This document shows positions 62,725 through 64,000 of a DNA stretch of 64,000 nucleotides, in pieces. The translations under genes were made by a program, and so were the position numbers. The notes below the pieces were generated by a model. That model did not search any database. It saw only the letters and a list, made by a program, of their open reading frames with translations, and was not told the origin of the DNA. Position 1 is the first letter of the stretch; every line of letters starts with the position of its first letter. This DNA comes from SAR86 cluster bacterium (GTDB lineage Bacteria; Pseudomonadota; Gammaproteobacteria; Magnimaribacterales; AG-339-G14). The DNA lies in contig JAOIOC010000003.1 in NCBI GenBank assembly GCA_028140145.1, forward strand, positions 40,629-104,628. Direction: 5' to 3'.

Positions 62725-63594
62725 ATGAACAACAGTTTTTCAGCAGAGAAGTTTGAAAGTCAGAAACTTCCTTTCAAAGTAAAAAGATTATCGCCCTCGA
62801 TCGGGGCAGAACTACTTGAAATAGATTTAAGAGAAGATTTGAATCAATCGACATTAGATATGATCTACAAAGCTCTTTTAACGTACAAAGTTATTTTTTT
62901 TAGAGACCAGATGATTTCAACAGAAGAGCATTTAAACTTTGCTCGTAATTTTGGCTCGCTAGAAATTCATCCTTTTGCACCTCAAAAAGAAAATTTTCCA
63001 GAAGTGCTGAAAATTACACACGATAAAGACAACAGAGGCAAAGAAAATACTTGGCATTCAGATGTAACTTGGAGACAAGAACCTTCTCTGGGTTCAGTAT
63101 TAAGAATGATTGAGTGTCCTGATTACGGAGGAGATACTCTTTTTGCAGACATGGGAGCAGCCTACGAAGATCTTCCTGACGAGGTCAAAGAAAAGCTTGA
63201 TGGTGCCGTTGCCATTCATGATTTTGCCAACTTCAGAAAGGGCTTAGTGAAGGCAGGAAAAACTGAAGAAGAGATTGAAGCTGTGAATAAGAAATTTCCA
63301 AATCCAGAGCATCCTGTCATAAGAACTCATCCAGATACTGAGCAAAAGAGTATTTACGTCAATAGGGCGTTTACTCAATTTATCAAAGGCTGGGATCCAG
63401 ATGAATCTGAGAAAATGCTCAACTTTCTTTATTCCAGAGCATCCATTCCTGAGTATCAGTGTCGATTTATTTGGGAGCCAAACTCAATTGCATTTTGGGA
63501 TAATCGAGCATGCCAACATTACGCTGCTTCTGACTATTGGCCTAATGTCCGAAAAGTTGAGAGAGTAACTATCGTCGGTGATAGGCCTTACTAG
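62725..63594 (+). CDS. TauD/TfdA-family Fe(II)/2OG dioxygenase
   Basis: SIGAELLEIDL, VIFFRDQ, NTWHSDVTWRQEPSLGSVL, FIWEPNSIAFWDNRACQHYAASDYWPNVRKVERVTI. Confidence 0.93.
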   Translation: MNNSFSAEKFESQKLPFKVKRLSPSIGAELLEIDLREDLNQSTLDMIYKALLTYKVIFFRDQMISTEEHLNFARNFGSLEIHPFAPQKENFPEVLKITHDKDNRGKENTWHSDVTWRQEPSLGSVLRMIECPDYGGDTLFADMGAAYEDLPDEVKEKLDGAVAIHDFANFRKGLVKAGKTEEEIEAVNKKFPNPEHPVIRTHPDTEQKSIYVNRAFTQFIKGWDPDESEKMLNFLYSRASIPEYQCRFIWEPNSIAFWDNRACQHYAASDYWPNVRKVERVTIVGDRPY

Positions 63595-63601
63595 AATCAT
63601 T

Positions 63602-64000
63602 CTAGATAGAAGACTTAGCAGCTATTGATCTTCCTTGCATGGATAAATAAATTGCTAAAGGAATAATTGCTATTGGCGCCAGGGATAAGCTCAATCCCAA
63701 AACAATCAAGGCATTGAATAATAATCCACCCGAGGCATCGCCAAATCTATTGGTAAACGTATCTATAAAAACAGTTGATTTATATTTTTCAGATTTCTCC
63801 AATGTTGTATAAACGCTTTCTCTTGCAGGTTTATTTATTGCGTATTCAAAGGGCCTCATGACAGCCGATAAAATAACAAACAGTATTACCCCAGAAGAAC
63901 TTAGCAATATATTCGCCATGTAGCCTGAAATTGCTAAGAAAGCTATGGAGAATAATGCCCCGTAAGCAATTAAGACAAACTTGATACCAAAAAATCTATT
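63602..64000 (-). CDS. Npt1/Npt2-type (ATP/ADP translocase-like, Tlc family) transporter, C-terminal part, runs off the right edge
   Basis: ORF stays open to the window end on the minus strand (NRFFGIKFVLIAYGALFSIAFLAISGYMANILLSS...); RPFEYAINKPARESVYTTLEKSEKYKSTVFIDTFTNRFGDASGG. Confidence 0.65.
   Translation of the reverse strand, partial: NRFFGIKFVLIAYGALFSIAFLAISGYMANILLSSSGVILFVILSAVMRPFEYAINKPARESVYTTLEKSEKYKSTVFIDTFTNRFGDASGGLLFNALIVLGLSLSLAPIAIIPLAIYLSMQGRSIAAKSSI

Overview
The window is a low-GC bacterial chromosome segment. Gene content and order look gammaproteobacterial, and the compact AT-rich style and accessory genes suggest a SAR86-like marine lineage (inference, not tested). 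From left to right it contains: (1) a heme-copper cytochrome oxidase cluster (coxB with a fused cytochrome c domain, coxA, ctaG, coxC, DUF2909-type protein, SURF1, a small redox-associated protein, ctaA truncated at the window edge); (2) the classic gamma origin neighbourhood: aroE-tsaC-purE / def-fmt-trkA-trkH / lpxL / glyS-gmhB-plsC / gyrB-recF-dnaN-dnaA / rpmH-rnpA-yidD-yidC-mnmE-mnmG-rsmG-parA-parB-atpBEFHAGDC-glmU-glmS; (3) from about 43 kb, an accessory region of secreted hydrolases, Fe/2OG oxygenases, an acyl-CoA synthetase, photolyase-family genes, an MGMT-like protein, a DUF885 protein and the end of an ATP/ADP-translocase-like transporter. The strongest unusual signals are: a small GIY-YIG-like gene directly 3' of glmS, bracketed by an 11-bp perfect inverted repeat and a second, synonymously diverged copy of the glmS 3' end (KSVTVE*); a dimeric single-chain GlyRS occupying the usual glyQ/glyS locus; a COQ4-like protein with an intact HDxxH-x11-E motif; a near-consensus parS site inside recF; DnaA boxes between dnaA and rpmH; and a photolyase / minimal MGMT / antenna-less photolyase cluster. 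No tRNA, rRNA or CRISPR array was recognised.
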